Assembly: GCF_030055425.1 (NCBI RefSeq) | Contig: NZ_JASFYE010000005.1 | Coordinates: 74,815 to 138,814, forward strand | Length of the DNA: 64,000 nucleotides | Direction: 5' to 3' | From: Methanothermobacter sp. | GTDB taxonomy: Archaea; Methanobacteriota; Methanobacteria; Methanobacteriales; Methanothermobacteraceae | Shown here: positions 45,360 through 54,478 of the stretch, piece by piece | How the letters are laid out: each line of letters begins with the position of its first letter | Position numbering within the stretch: the first letter of the stretch is position 1 | Notes under the pieces: generated by a model | What the model saw: the letters and a program-made list of their open reading frames with translations, nothing else | The model's database searches: none | Told to the model about the DNA's origin: nothing | Position numbers and translations under genes: made by a program

Positions 45360-47360
45360 CTAGAACATCTCCCTCTCACGCTTCATTATCCCTGGAACAG
45401 CTATGGATGGGTCCTCAAGGTCATGGAGGTCATAGTAACTGCCACCTGAGGCCAGGGCTATCTCCATGTTGAGGTCCCTTCCACCCCTTGAGCCCTGCTC
45501 AAAGTTTATGATAACGGAGGGTATATCCTCCTCCCTGAGCCTGGCTGCGGCCTCAACCGCCTCCCTCTTGGGGTTCCTCTCAACCCCCACGTTTGGCATG
45601 CCGTCGCTGAGGATAACCATGAAGGGGACGTACTCGCTGTGTCTCTTCTCCTCCCTGAGTATCTCAAGGCCCCTCTTTATGCCCTGTGCCATTGGTGTTG
45701 TCCCACCAACCCTTATGCTGTCAACCGTATCCCTGAATGATGATGCCCTAGCTGTTGAGGGTATTATAACCTTGGCGTCCCTTCCGCGGAAACCCACAAC
45801 ACTTATCCTGTCCTTATGCCTCTGGGCGTCCTCTATGAACCTCTCTATGAGACCCTTGACCCTGGCGGCCTTCTTCTCAGAGAACATGGACCCGCTTATA
45901 TCCACCACCAGGACGATTGATGCCCTTGCACCGTGCTTGCGTATCTTCTCCCTTATATCGCCGGGTTCTATCTTAAGCTCCCCCCTTGAGGCGGCGGCCC
46001 TGAGTGTGGCGTCAACAGCAACGTCACCTGAGCCCCTGGGGAACCTGCTCTTCACGTACCTGCCCTTGGTGGTCTTTGACTCAACCCTTGAGCCGTAGAG
46101 GCGCTCCTTCTTCTTACCCCTGATCCTGAGGAGCTTCTTTATATCAACGTCCATGTCCTGGGTTTCAGGTTCCCTGCCCTCCACATCAGCGGCAAGGGCC
46201 CCCAGGGATGATGCCGCCGGTGAAGCCCCTGAATCTCCACTGCTACCTTCCCCGGGTGGTCCCTCTGCAGGGGTTTCATCATCTTCACCCTCACCCGGAC
46301 CACTTCCTGAGTCACCACTTTCTGATTCAGGCTCCTCTGACTCCCTTTCACGCTCCATCTCCTCACGGGCCCTCTGCATCTCCCTTCTGGTGTTTTCACG
46401 GTTATAGGTCCTTCCAGGTATTCTCTCCCCCAGAACCAGTATTATTGCATCCTCGACGTCCTCCTCACGGACCCTCCTCCTGCCGTTGAAGGCCGCTATG
46501 GCCTTTGATGTCCTGACGATTGCAATATCGGACCGGTGCCCATCGACACCTGCATCGACACAGACCCTTGCTATCAGCTCAAGGAGGTCGTCGTCAATGG
46601 TGACCGCTGGAAGGAGCTTCCTGGCCTCCATTATCCTCTCCCTGAGTTCCCGCTGACTCTCAGCGAACCTCTCAACGAATCCCTCAGGGTCATCCTCGAA
46701 TTCATCCCTCCGCTTCATTATGAGGATCCTCTGCCTGATGTCTGTGACCGTGCCAACATTTATGTGTATACCTATCCTGTCTGAGAGCTGGGGCCGGAGT
46801 TCGCCCTCAGCGGGGTTCATGGTCCCAACCAGGATGAACCTTGATGGGTGCTGAAGGGATATTCCCTCCCTCTCAACTGTGTTCACACCGTAGGCCGCAG
46901 CATCAAGCAGGACATCCACCAGGTGGTCGTCCAGTAGGTTTATCTCGTCAACGTAGAGTATGTTTCTGTTGGCCTCTGCAAGTATACCCGGCTCAAGGGC
47001 CTTTATACCCTCTGTGAGAGCCTTCCCTATGTCAAGGGATCCAACCACGCGGTCCTCTGTTGCACCCAGGGGGAGTTCAACCACCCGCATCTTCCGGTAC
47101 TCCACCTCGAGGTCACCTGAACGGCACACCTCACATGCCTCTTCAGGTTCATCAGGGTCGCAGTTGAAGGGGCAGCCCTTAACTGTCCGCAGTGATGGAA
47201 GAAGGTCTGCCAGGGCCCTCACGGCGGTTGTTTTACCTGTCCCCTTATCACCCTTTATGAGGACACCGCCTATCCTGGGATTTATTGCATTGAGTATAAG
47301 GGCCTTTTTCACCCTCTCCTGTCCAACTATAGCTGTGAATGGAAAAATAAGGTTCTTCAT
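45360..47360 (-). CDS. Fused ChlI/ChlD (BchI/BchD)-type metal chelatase ATPase
   Basis: 666 residues. An AAA+ ATPase domain (residues 1-340: [54 protein letters not shown]) is followed by an acidic Ser/Gly/Pro linker (about 345-410). A C-terminal von Willebrand A domain carries the MIDAS motif [14 protein letters not shown] fused ChlI-ChlD is the motor for CobN/ChlH-type insertion of cobalt, nickel or magnesium into tetrapyrroles. This is the plausible cytoplasmic partner of CobN-like proteins in this genome, though the two in this window appear extracytoplasmic. ATG 47360 follows AGGTGAG. Confidence 0.88.
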   Translation of the reverse strand: MKNLIFPFTAIVGQERVKKALILNAINPRIGGVLIKGDKGTGKTTAVRALADLLPSLRTVKGCPFNCDPDEPEEACEVCRSGDLEVEYRKMRVVELPLGATEDRVVGSLDIGKALTEGIKALEPGILAEANRNILYVDEINLLDDHLVDVLLDAAAYGVNTVEREGISLQHPSRFILVGTMNPAEGELRPQLSDRIGIHINVGTVTDIRQRILIMKRRDEFEDDPEGFVERFAESQRELRERIMEARKLLPAVTIDDDLLELIARVCVDAGVDGHRSDIAIVRTSKAIAAFNGRRRVREEDVEDAIILVLGERIPGRTYNRENTRREMQRAREEMERERESEEPESESGDSGSGPGEGEDDETPAEGPPGEGSSGDSGASPAASSLGALAADVEGREPETQDMDVDIKKLLRIRGKKKERLYGSRVESKTTKGRYVKSRFPRGSGDVAVDATLRAAASRGELKIEPGDIREKIRKHGARASIVLVVDISGSMFSEKKAARVKGLIERFIEDAQRHKDRISVVGFRGRDAKVIIPSTARASSFRDTVDSIRVGGTTPMAQGIKRGLEILREEKRHSEYVPFMVILSDGMPNVGVERNPKREAVEAAARLREEDIPSVIINFEQGSRGGRDLNMEIALASGGSYYDLHDLEDPSIAVPGIMKREREMF

Positions 47361-47426
47361 TAACTCACCTGGTTTTTATAACCATATAATTCTATCTTTA
47401 TTCTCAATAATAAGTTTTTACGTGGA

Positions 47427-47530
47427 ATGGTATTAAAATGGGGTTCCGGTGTAGGAATCAATCTGGATATGGTGGATGATGGTATTAAAATAGGGGTCCG
47501 GTGTAGGAGTCCCTCTGGATAAAGTAGATA
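47427..47530. repeat. Diverged tandem duplication C (unit about 52 bp)
   Basis: The 51-52 bases from 47427 recur from 47479 with about 8 mismatches. Both copies start ATGGTATTAAAAT and contain TCCGGTGTAGGA. They lie between divergent genes, in what should be promoter DNA. Confidence 0.7.
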
Positions 47531-47565
47531 AGGGATGCCAAAGATAGATTAAGCTGGTGATAGAT

Positions 47566-47721
47566 ATGTGCACTGTTGGAGGTCCAATGGCTGATATTGA
47601 CATCAAGAAGATGAAGACCCGTAAATGTAAGTGCCTTGACTGTGGAAACGAGTTCAAGGGTGTTGGAAGGCGGATAATCTGCCCATCATGCCAGTCAGAT
47701 AACGTTGAATGTGAAGGCTAG
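47566..47721 (+). CDS. Small zinc-ribbon protein
   Basis: 51 residues. Two CxxC pairs (CLDCGNEFKG and CPSCQSDN), with an additional Lys/Arg-rich KTRKCKC segment, form a zinc ribbon of the type seen in regulatory or RNA-associated small proteins. ATG 47566 follows GGTGAT; ATG 47587 follows GGAGGT and may be used instead. It precedes the next gene by 3 nt. Function unknown. Confidence 0.65.
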   Translation: MCTVGGPMADIDIKKMKTRKCKCLDCGNEFKGVGRRIICPSCQSDNVECEG

Positions 47722-47724
47722 AGG

Positions 47725-48201
47725 GTGAGTGGTCTGGAATTCGATTTAAAGGATGACAGGATACTCTTTGTGGAGTCGGATTCAGGTACACTTGGCATAA
47801 TACCCTCCGGCAGGAGGAGAACCATCTTCATGAACACCCCTGATGATGAGGTCGCCCTGTTCCTTGAACCAGATGACCTCATAGTCATATCCGCATTCAG
47901 CTCAGGGGAAAAGGCAAGGAGGGGCATGATGGCCCTCGCCTACCTCCTCCTTGAGATCGAGAACCCCCTAGTTGTTCTCCCTGAGGACCATCCAGGGTCC
48001 CGGAGGCTGAAGATGGTGGTCTCTGCCTCAGATACAATAAGACTGAGCTGCGAGATAACCCCCGGCACTCACCCGGACCACCATCTCCTCTGCTCGGTCA
48101 GCGAACTATCAGGGATGGAGATAGTATCAGAGAATGGCCTGGTTAAACTCTCAAACATGCCACCCGGTATCAGGGCGTGGGTGACAAAACTTGAATGGTG
48201 A
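47725..48201 (+). CDS. Conserved hypothetical protein
   Basis: 158 residues, no recognised domain. The composition suggests an alpha/beta soluble protein: alternating hydrophobic strands (DRILFVESDSGTLGIIP, NPLVVLPEDHPGSRRL) with no cysteines other than CEITPG and LLCSV. GTG 47725 is the only reasonable start, with GAAGG upstream. Probably cotranscribed with the zinc-ribbon gene. Confidence 0.55.
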   Translation: MSGLEFDLKDDRILFVESDSGTLGIIPSGRRRTIFMNTPDDEVALFLEPDDLIVISAFSSGEKARRGMMALAYLLLEIENPLVVLPEDHPGSRRLKMVVSASDTIRLSCEITPGTHPDHHLLCSVSELSGMEIVSENGLVKLSNMPPGIRAWVTKLEW

Positions 48202-48205
48202 GGCG

Positions 48206-48343
48206 GGGAAACTATTTTTAAGTACACCCACATAAACCATGAACGTGAATGATTATGATCAACGAATTCTATCAGGGAAACTATTTTTAAGTACACCCAC
48301 ATAAACCATGAACGTGAATGATTATGATCAACGAATTCTATCA
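48206..48343 (+). repeat. Perfect 69-bp tandem duplication D covering a promoter and start codons
   Basis: Bases 48206-48274 are repeated exactly at 48275-48343. Each copy contains an AT-rich promoter-like box and the first codons of the DUF116 gene. The first copy can encode a 13-codon open frame (ATG 48249 to TAA 48290) that fuses into the second copy's promoter region. Perfect identity indicates a recent event. Confidence 0.9.
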
Positions 48344-49016
48344 GATATTCGGGCAGCTGGTATTCATAGCGGGTCTGGGTATCATTGTGATGCTTGCCTC
48401 AAGCCTCTTCCTCGGGAGGCTTCTTCTCAATGAGGACCGGTTGATATTCCCCAGACTCCTCCTTATCACAGTGGACATGTTCTACGGTCCATTCAAGAAG
48501 TTCTCAGAGACACTGGGACTCAACAGCCGTATAGTGGATCAGATAGGGGTTGAGGTGAGGAACAAGATCAACGAGAAAAGGTTCCGGTCAATAGACCCCC
48601 ATGAGAAGGCACTCGTACTGCCCCACTGCCTCAGAAATCCAAAATGTGAGGCAAGGCTCGACAGGACAGGGCTTGTCTGCACTGGATGCAACCGCTGCAT
48701 AATAGGTAAGATCAAGGAGCGGGCCGAGAGCATAGGGTACACGGTCTTCGTGATACCGGGGTCAACCTTCATAAAGAAGATAATGGAGGAGCGGAGGTTC
48801 AAGGCGGTCCTCGGGGTGGCCTGCTACCAGGACCTCAACCTGGCCATGATGAAGCTCTCAAGGTTCACACCACAGGGTGTCCCCCTCCTCAGGGACGGGT
48901 GCTTCAAGACAAAGGTGGACTTCAGGGCCGTCCTGGAGAAGATGGGGCTTGAAGGTGAGATGAGAAGACCAAGAGGCTGTATGAACCAGGTACCCGAGAA
49001 AACACTGGAGCAGTGA
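48318..49016 (+). CDS. DUF116 family membrane protein
   Basis: 232 residues. An N-terminal membrane helix (about residues 12-35) precedes a cysteine-rich domain with [28 protein letters not shown] and GCMNQVPE, matching DUF116. The cysteine pattern suggests a metal or iron-sulfur centre. Function unknown. The start region is duplicated upstream (48249), so ATG 48318 or 48324 is used behind a possibly doubled promoter. Confidence 0.8.
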   Translation: MIMINEFYQIFGQLVFIAGLGIIVMLASSLFLGRLLLNEDRLIFPRLLLITVDMFYGPFKKFSETLGLNSRIVDQIGVEVRNKINEKRFRSIDPHEKALVLPHCLRNPKCEARLDRTGLVCTGCNRCIIGKIKERAESIGYTVFVIPGSTFIKKIMEERRFKAVLGVACYQDLNLAMMKLSRFTPQGVPLLRDGCFKTKVDFRAVLEKMGLEGEMRRPRGCMNQVPEKTLEQ

Positions 49017-49020
49017 TAGA

Positions 49021-49854
49021 TTGGACATACCCATCACCGATAACCACATACACGTTGACCCCATCAACGGTGAGGGGCCGAAAGCCGTGGCCCTTAAATT
49101 TCAGAGGTCCGGTGGCAGGAGGATGATAATCCCCAACAAGCCATCCTGGACCATAAACGCCGGGACAGACTACCGTAAAACCATGGATACGGTGCTTAAG
49201 TACGCTGACATCATCAACCAGGAGACAGAGGTTGAAGCATATGCTGTGGTGGGACTCCACCCGGCGGAGTTATCAAGGCTCCTTGAGGCCGGCCGCGACC
49301 CTGAGAGGGCCGAGGAGATGATAAGGGAGGGCCTTGAGTATGCCCAGTCACTGGTCCTTGAGGGGAGGGCCGTTGCAATAGGTGAGGTTGGAAGACCCCA
49401 CTACCCTGTCCCCCCTGAGGAGATGACCATCCACAACAGGCTGATGGTGTATGCCATGGAACTTGCAGCCGAGGCCTCATGTCCTGTGCAGCTTCACACC
49501 GAGACCTCTGGACCTGAAGAGTTCAGGGAATTCGCAGGGATGGCCTCTGAGGCTGGTATAAAGAAGCACATGGTTATAAAGCACTTCTCCGGCCCCCTGA
49601 CAGGAAGGGATGAGAACCATGGACTCACACCATCCCTCATTGCATCCGGAGATGTCATAAGGGAGGGCATCAGGAAGGGGTCAGGCTTCCTCATGGAGAC
49701 CGACTACCTTGATGATAGCAGCAGACCAGGCGCGGTCCTCGGACCCAAGACCGTCCCGAGGAGGACAATTGAATTCCTGAATAAGGGGATATTCAGTGAG
49801 GAGGACGCCTACAGAATACACCAGGAGACCGTTGAAAGAGTCTACGGTTTATAA
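49021..49854 (+). CDS. TatD-related metal-dependent hydrolase
   Basis: 277 residues. ITDNHIHVDP at the N-terminus gives the HxH metal motif of the TatD/amidohydrolase fold; VGLHPAELSRL, AIGEVGRPHYP, QLHTETSG and METDYLDDSSRPG provide further metal ligands. TTG 49021 starts 4 nt after the DUF116 stop, so the two are coupled. The substrate (DNA or a small molecule) is unknown. Confidence 0.8.
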   Translation: MDIPITDNHIHVDPINGEGPKAVALKFQRSGGRRMIIPNKPSWTINAGTDYRKTMDTVLKYADIINQETEVEAYAVVGLHPAELSRLLEAGRDPERAEEMIREGLEYAQSLVLEGRAVAIGEVGRPHYPVPPEEMTIHNRLMVYAMELAAEASCPVQLHTETSGPEEFREFAGMASEAGIKKHMVIKHFSGPLTGRDENHGLTPSLIASGDVIREGIRKGSGFLMETDYLDDSSRPGAVLGPKTVPRRTIEFLNKGIFSEEDAYRIHQETVERVYGL

Positions 49855-49937
49855 ATCGCTGAGTTCTGACCTCAGGTGCTCGATGAAATCATATATCACG
49901 TCCTCGTCTACAGTTTATAAATCGCTGAGTTCTGACC
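49840..49937 (+). repeat. Spaced direct repeat E (period 66), including the stop codon region
   Basis: A 32-nt segment at 49840-49871 recurs at 49906-49937 with one mismatch. The first copy contains the last codons and stop of the TatD-like gene; the second lies in noncoding DNA. Confidence 0.85.
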
Positions 49938-50017
49938 CAACAGTTAATTTTTCCGGGAAAGAATGGGAAAAATAAAAATTTTTTAATAACCTTTTTTAAC
50001 CACAAAAAAATCTTTTT

Positions 50018-50596
50018 TCAGTGGGATCCCCCGAGGAAGATGCTGACAAGGCCTATCAGGATCCCTATCACAACAACCTCAAGGCTGGTCCTGTAGATGT
50101 TCTCCCTTGAAACCCTCCCGAGGTAAACGCCAAGGACCAGGAGGGCTGCGAGGCACAGTACAACGGTCACAATGGTTGCTGTCATCCTCTCAGATATCAC
50201 AAGAAATGGGAGTACAGGTACAAAGGAGCCAAGGAAACTTGAGAATCCATGTGTGAACATGCTCATGTACACGCGTCGCCTTGCCTGCTGGTGGATGATG
50301 GTATCATCCAGTTTACCCTCATCCATCATCATCTTCCTCTCAAGCTCACGCATTGTCCTTGTTTCTTCAGCCCTCTCACCTATGAATGAACCGAAGGCAT
50401 TGGACATTGCAAGGGCCACGCCCCCGCTGAGTCCTGTCAGGGCTATGAGGTGGTTATCCACACTGAGGCCGCCGGCACCTGCAACTCCACTGGCGGTTAG
50501 TGTAACACCCATCACAGCCAGTATACCGTCAAGTGTCCCGAGAGCCACATAGCGGCTCATGTTGATGTACTCATGAAGAAATTCACGTATATCCAT
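50018..50596 (-). CDS. VIT1/CCC1-family membrane transporter
   Basis: 192 residues with five hydrophobic helices. LGTLDGILAVMGVTLTASGV and SNAFGSFIGERAEE match the VIT1/CCC1 iron/manganese transporter family. A basic cytoplasmic segment rich in Glu/Met (MRELERKMMMDEGKLDD) lies between helices 2 and 3, where metal binds in plant VIT1. It probably moves Fe2+ or Mn2+ out of the cytoplasm. Confidence 0.8.
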   Translation of the reverse strand: MDIREFLHEYINMSRYVALGTLDGILAVMGVTLTASGVAGAGGLSVDNHLIALTGLSGGVALAMSNAFGSFIGERAEETRTMRELERKMMMDEGKLDDTIIHQQARRRVYMSMFTHGFSSFLGSFVPVLPFLVISERMTATIVTVVLCLAALLVLGVYLGRVSRENIYRTSLEVVVIGILIGLVSIFLGGSH

Positions 50597-50628
50597 CTCT
50601 GATCATCCATCATTTCAGTCAATAAGGG

Positions 50629-51822
50629 CTAACCCCTCCCCAGTTCACTGTGTGCACGTGCAAGGTGGCCGGCTGCGAGGGCGCCCATGAGGGATAGTTC
50701 ACCTGCAAGGACAGCACCCCCCACGATCTCTGCAAACTCATGGACACCCCCTGAACCCCGGACACCCATGATATCAAGGCACTCGGATGCCGTCTCAAGT
50801 CCCGTGCCACCCCCAACAGTTGCAAGGGGCACATCAGGGAGGTTAACTGAGAAGTAAAGGTCGCCGTTTTTCTCCTCTGCAACGGTAACCCCAAGGCTAC
50901 CCTCAACAATGTGGGCCTCATCCTGTCCCGTTGCAAGGAATATGGCGCCTATTATGTTGGCGTAGTGGGCATTGAATCCCATGCTTCCAGCGAGGGCTGA
51001 TCCCAGGAGGTTCTTTGCGGTGTTAACCTCAACAACAGCCTCTGGTGTTGTCTTGAGGACCCTCTCAACCATCTCCCCCGGTACAGTTACCTCTGCACTG
51101 ATGCTCTTACCCCGGCCCTCAACCAGGTTTATGGATGCGGGTTTCTTATCGGTGCAGAGGTTTCCACTCAGGGCAATCACATGGGCACCTGTCTCCTCTG
51201 TGAGGAGTTCAAGGGCCTTCTCTGTGGCTATGGTGACCATGTTCATCCCCATGCTATCCCCTGTTGTGTAGACGAACCTGGGGTAAACGTAGGGCCCCGC
51301 CACGATAATCGGGTCTATCTTTATGAGTTTTCCGTGCCTCGTTGTTGACTCAGCCTCCTCCCTGATGGCATCAATGTTCTCCTGGATCCATTCCCTGAGA
51401 TTTAAAGCCTCAGCAGCAGAACCAGTCCTTATAACGGGGGCCCTTGTCATAGAGTCACCTGTTATCCTTACAGATGCACCCCCCGCCCCTGTGATCACCG
51501 AGCAACCCCTGTTCACGGAGGCCACCAGTGCACCCTCTGAGGTTGCAAGGGGTACATAGTACTCGCCGTCTGCATATTCACCCCTAACCCTCAGTGGGCC
51601 GGCGACCCCCAGGGGGATCTGAACGGCGCCTATGGGGTTTTCAATGTTCCTCCTTGACGCCCTATCCATGTCAATTGTATAGTGGGATACATGCTCAAGC
51701 CTGGCCCCTGAGACCCTCTCAATGAACTCCCTTCTTATCCTGACAGCCTCATCAACAGGTACGTGCCTTTCAATTTCATAGAGTTTTATCTTACCCTCAA
51801 GGAGGTCATCCATGAGTGACAT
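50629..51822 (-). CDS. hmgA: 3-hydroxy-3-methylglutaryl-CoA reductase
   Basis: 397 residues, class I HMG-CoA reductase. GDSMGMNMVTIATEKAL carries the catalytic Asp and NADPH site, and GQDEAHIVEGS is conserved. The catalytic histidine lies in GHLARAHSELG near the C-terminus. It makes mevalonate for isoprenoid membrane lipids. ATG overlaps the sucD stop codon by 1 nt, so the two are cotranslated. Confidence 0.95.
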   Translation of the reverse strand: MSLMDDLLEGKIKLYEIERHVPVDEAVRIRREFIERVSGARLEHVSHYTIDMDRASRRNIENPIGAVQIPLGVAGPLRVRGEYADGEYYVPLATSEGALVASVNRGCSVITGAGGASVRITGDSMTRAPVIRTGSAAEALNLREWIQENIDAIREEAESTTRHGKLIKIDPIIVAGPYVYPRFVYTTGDSMGMNMVTIATEKALELLTEETGAHVIALSGNLCTDKKPASINLVEGRGKSISAEVTVPGEMVERVLKTTPEAVVEVNTAKNLLGSALAGSMGFNAHYANIIGAIFLATGQDEAHIVEGSLGVTVAEEKNGDLYFSVNLPDVPLATVGGGTGLETASECLDIMGVRGSGGVHEFAEIVGGAVLAGELSLMGALAAGHLARAHSELGRG

Positions 51823-52691
51823 CAGAGAGCCCCCTCCATGCGCCTGAGTTCCCTGACTATGGCGGATGGCCTGTCAACAACCACAGCGCCTGCGGATTCA
51901 AGGGCCTCCCTTTTACTCTGCGCTGTTCCTGCACCTCCCTCTATGATGGCCCCTGCATGGCCCATCCTCTTACCTGGAGGTGCAGTTGAGCCTGAGATGA
52001 AGGCAAAGACCGGCTTTGACATGTGGTCACCTATGTACTCTGCGGCCCTCTCCTCTGCGTCTCCACCTATTTCACCTATTAGGACAACTGCGTCTGTCTG
52101 GGGGTCCTCCTCAAACCTCTCAAGGACATCCACAAATCCAAGGCCCGTTACAGGGTCGCCTCCTATCCCGACACAGGTGCTCTGGCCGAAGCCCGCTTCT
52201 GTGAGCTGGGCAGCGAATTCATAGGTGAGTGTCCCGCTCCTTGAGACTATCCCTATGTTGCCCTCGGTGAAGATGTTTGTGGGCATTATACCCAGTTTAC
52301 CAACACCGGGAGTTATTATGCCAGGAGTGTTGGGCCCTATGACTGTCTTACCCATCCTTTCAGCGTATTCCATTATCTGCATTGAGTCGTGGACCGGTAT
52401 GTGCTCTGTTATTATAACCACAAGGTCAAGGTGCCTTATGGACTCAAAGGCCGCGTCCTTGGCAAAGGGTGCAGGTACGAAGATTATGGATGCATTGACA
52501 TCCATCTCCTCCCTGACCTCCTCAACCGAGTTGTACACGCCGAGGCCAAGGAACTCCTGCCCACCCTTACCGGGTGTGACACCGGCCACTATACTTGTTC
52601 CGTATTCAAGCATCTGTTCTGTATGGAATGATCCCTGTTTACCTGTTATGCCCTGAACCAGGCATCTGGTATCCTCATCAAGCAGTATCAT
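51822..52691 (-). CDS. sucD: Succinyl-CoA ligase, alpha subunit
   Basis: About 289 residues. [18 protein letters not shown] is the CoA-binding loop, [13 protein letters not shown] is family-specific, and [15 protein letters not shown] carries the phospho-histidine. It works with SucC in the incomplete reductive citric acid cycle of methanogens; no sucC is in the window. ATG 52691 follows GAGGGGAT. Confidence 0.92.
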   Translation of the reverse strand: MILLDEDTRCLVQGITGKQGSFHTEQMLEYGTSIVAGVTPGKGGQEFLGLGVYNSVEEVREEMDVNASIIFVPAPFAKDAAFESIRHLDLVVIITEHIPVHDSMQIMEYAERMGKTVIGPNTPGIITPGVGKLGIMPTNIFTEGNIGIVSRSGTLTYEFAAQLTEAGFGQSTCVGIGGDPVTGLGFVDVLERFEEDPQTDAVVLIGEIGGDAEERAAEYIGDHMSKPVFAFISGSTAPPGKRMGHAGAIIEGGAGTAQSKREALESAGAVVVDRPSAIVRELRRMEGAL

Positions 52692-52814
52692 GATAAATCC
52701 CCTCAATACTATGTTGGTGAAATCTAAAATACTTGGTGATAATGAATCAGCTAACCCCCCGGTGGATCCCATAATACGCCAAGCGGACCATCGGAATCCC
52801 TGCCAGGCAGAGGT

Positions 52815-53543
52815 TCAGACCATAAGTATTCTTGTTCTCTCCTCAAATGGCACCGAAAGGTCGATGAGGTTGCCGTTGAGGAATGCTGTTGCAGAGACTA
52901 TTACACTTCCAGGTATCACATGTGAGGGTGAGCCCCTCCTTACAAGGTACACGTTTTTGTGTCCAAGGGCTGCCCCCAGCATTGCCCCTGCCACGACCCC
53001 GACGCTCTCCATATCCTCTATGGTCGCCACAACAACAGGGTCATCGGTCTTATCTGAAACATAACCCACTCCTGGAATCCTGCGGACCCCTGGCCTGATC
53101 TCCTGGCTCACATCTGTAACTCCATCCATTCCCCCAGCAGCCTGTATGGCTGAGTTCGCAACATCAGCCACGAAGTCCTCACCACCATAGGTGTCAAATG
53201 CCAGTATAACCGCATCAGGGTAACGATCCTGCCTCACAAGTGCCTCTGCATATGATATGCCCTCACCTGCACCGTCAGGTTCATCTGATATCCCCTCAAG
53301 GTCGCCGAGGCTCTCTGATGAGTCCCTGAGTATCTCAACTATTGCCCTGTTCACGTCCTCCAGCATCTCATCCTCTACAAATGCACTTATAACCACATCG
53401 TCGCCTGTTATGTTTGTGAGTGCTGCGCTCTCTGCACCCGCGTCAAGTAGGCCCGGTATCGAGGCCTCCAGTGCATTTATAAGTTCCCTGCTGCAGCTCG
53501 TATCATTATCTGATATATCTGCACCTATGGAAGTTATCCTCAA
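52815..53543 (-). CDS. Conserved archaeal protein of unknown function
   Basis: About 242 residues, soluble, with no cysteine cluster. N-terminal RITSIGADISDNDTSCSRELI and C-terminal PGVRRIPGVGYVSDKTDDPVVVATIED resemble proteins conserved in methanogens, but I cannot name the family. TTG 53543 is chosen because AAGGTGAT precedes it by 4 nt. The promoter DNA just upstream is partly duplicated (repeat F). Confidence 0.6.
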   Translation of the reverse strand: MRITSIGADISDNDTSCSRELINALEASIPGLLDAGAESAALTNITGDDVVISAFVEDEMLEDVNRAIVEILRDSSESLGDLEGISDEPDGAGEGISYAEALVRQDRYPDAVILAFDTYGGEDFVADVANSAIQAAGGMDGVTDVSQEIRPGVRRIPGVGYVSDKTDDPVVVATIEDMESVGVVAGAMLGAALGHKNVYLVRRGSPSHVIPGSVIVSATAFLNGNLIDLSVPFEERTRILMV

Positions 53544-53562
53544 ATCAATCACCTTATACCTA

Positions 53563-53657
53563 ATTTGAGGTGCGGGAATAAATAGGTTACAGCAGAACAC
53601 GGCACCCTTCACCTTCACCCCATTCAAAGTGCAGGAACAAACAGGTTACAGCAGAAC
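53563..53657. repeat. Spaced direct repeat F (period 59) in promoter DNA
   Basis: 36 nt at 53563-53598 recur at 53622-53657 with about 6 mismatches; the core AGGTTACAGCAGAAC is identical. The first copy includes the TATA-like segment of the gene at 52815-53543. Confidence 0.75.
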
Positions 53658-53810
53658 CCTGTGGAGTGTGGAGGTTCCTGAGTGCTGTCTCGTATGATTG
53701 GAATAACAAGCACCCCAACCATGCAAAATTTAATTACCAGAAATAACATATAGAGGTTAGTGTAAATTATTGGTTCTCGAAACTCCACAAACCTAAGGAG
53801 AAATAATTAA

Positions 53811-54476
53811 ATGGAAACCATGATCTGTGTCCCCATCTTTGAGAGGACATATGAAGCTGTTATCGAATCCGCAGAAAGGGCCATAGAAGCAGGAGCCGAT
53901 ATCCTGGAGCTCAGAATAGATGCCCTCAAAGGGGCATCGGGGGCTGAGGTGAAAGGTGTCATAGAGGATATTGACTTTCCTGTAATAGCAACAAACAGGT
54001 CCCCGGAGGAGGGAGGTGACTTCAGTGGCACCGAATCTGAGAGGATAGAACTCCTGAGCTCCGCTGCCGAGGTTGCCCGCTATGTTGATGTTGAACTCAG
54101 CACCGACCCTGAGTACATCGAGAGGGTCACGGCAGTTGCCGCTGGGAGCATCATATCCTACCATAACTTCACAGGGACACCATCACTTGAGGCCCTCCTG
54201 AGGATAGTCCGGATGGAGAAGGAATTCGGGGACATTGCAAAGGTGGCTGTTATGCCCCGGAACCTGGCGGACACCCTCGTGGTTCTTCAGCTGCTCTCGG
54301 TGGAGGATAATACAATAGCAATATCCATGGGGGAAGCCGGGAAATACACGAGGGTCGCAGCCGCCCTCTTCGGTGCTCCAATAACCTTTGCATCAGCGGA
54401 CCGTTCAACAGCACCAGGACAGATGGACGTCCGTATCACCAGGACAATGATTGATGAACTCATGCCGGAGGATTGA
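53811..54476 (+). CDS. aroD: 3-dehydroquinate dehydratase, type I
   Basis: 221 residues. ELRIDALKG, SYHNFTGTPS (with catalytic His), AKVAVMPRN (with Schiff-base Lys) and ISMGEAGKYTR are family motifs. It dehydrates 3-dehydroquinate in the shikimate pathway, continuing from AroB' (59717-60841). ATG 53811 follows AAGGAG. Its last codons precede the signal peptidase gene by 2 nt. Confidence 0.93.
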   Translation: METMICVPIFERTYEAVIESAERAIEAGADILELRIDALKGASGAEVKGVIEDIDFPVIATNRSPEEGGDFSGTESERIELLSSAAEVARYVDVELSTDPEYIERVTAVAAGSIISYHNFTGTPSLEALLRIVRMEKEFGDIAKVAVMPRNLADTLVVLQLLSVEDNTIAISMGEAGKYTRVAAALFGAPITFASADRSTAPGQMDVRITRTMIDELMPED

Positions 54477-54478
54477 AG

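Noticed and set aside
48249..48290. 13-codon leader frame as a functional small gene
   Set aside because: It is best explained as a by-product of the 69-bp duplication; mentioned in the repeat entry only.
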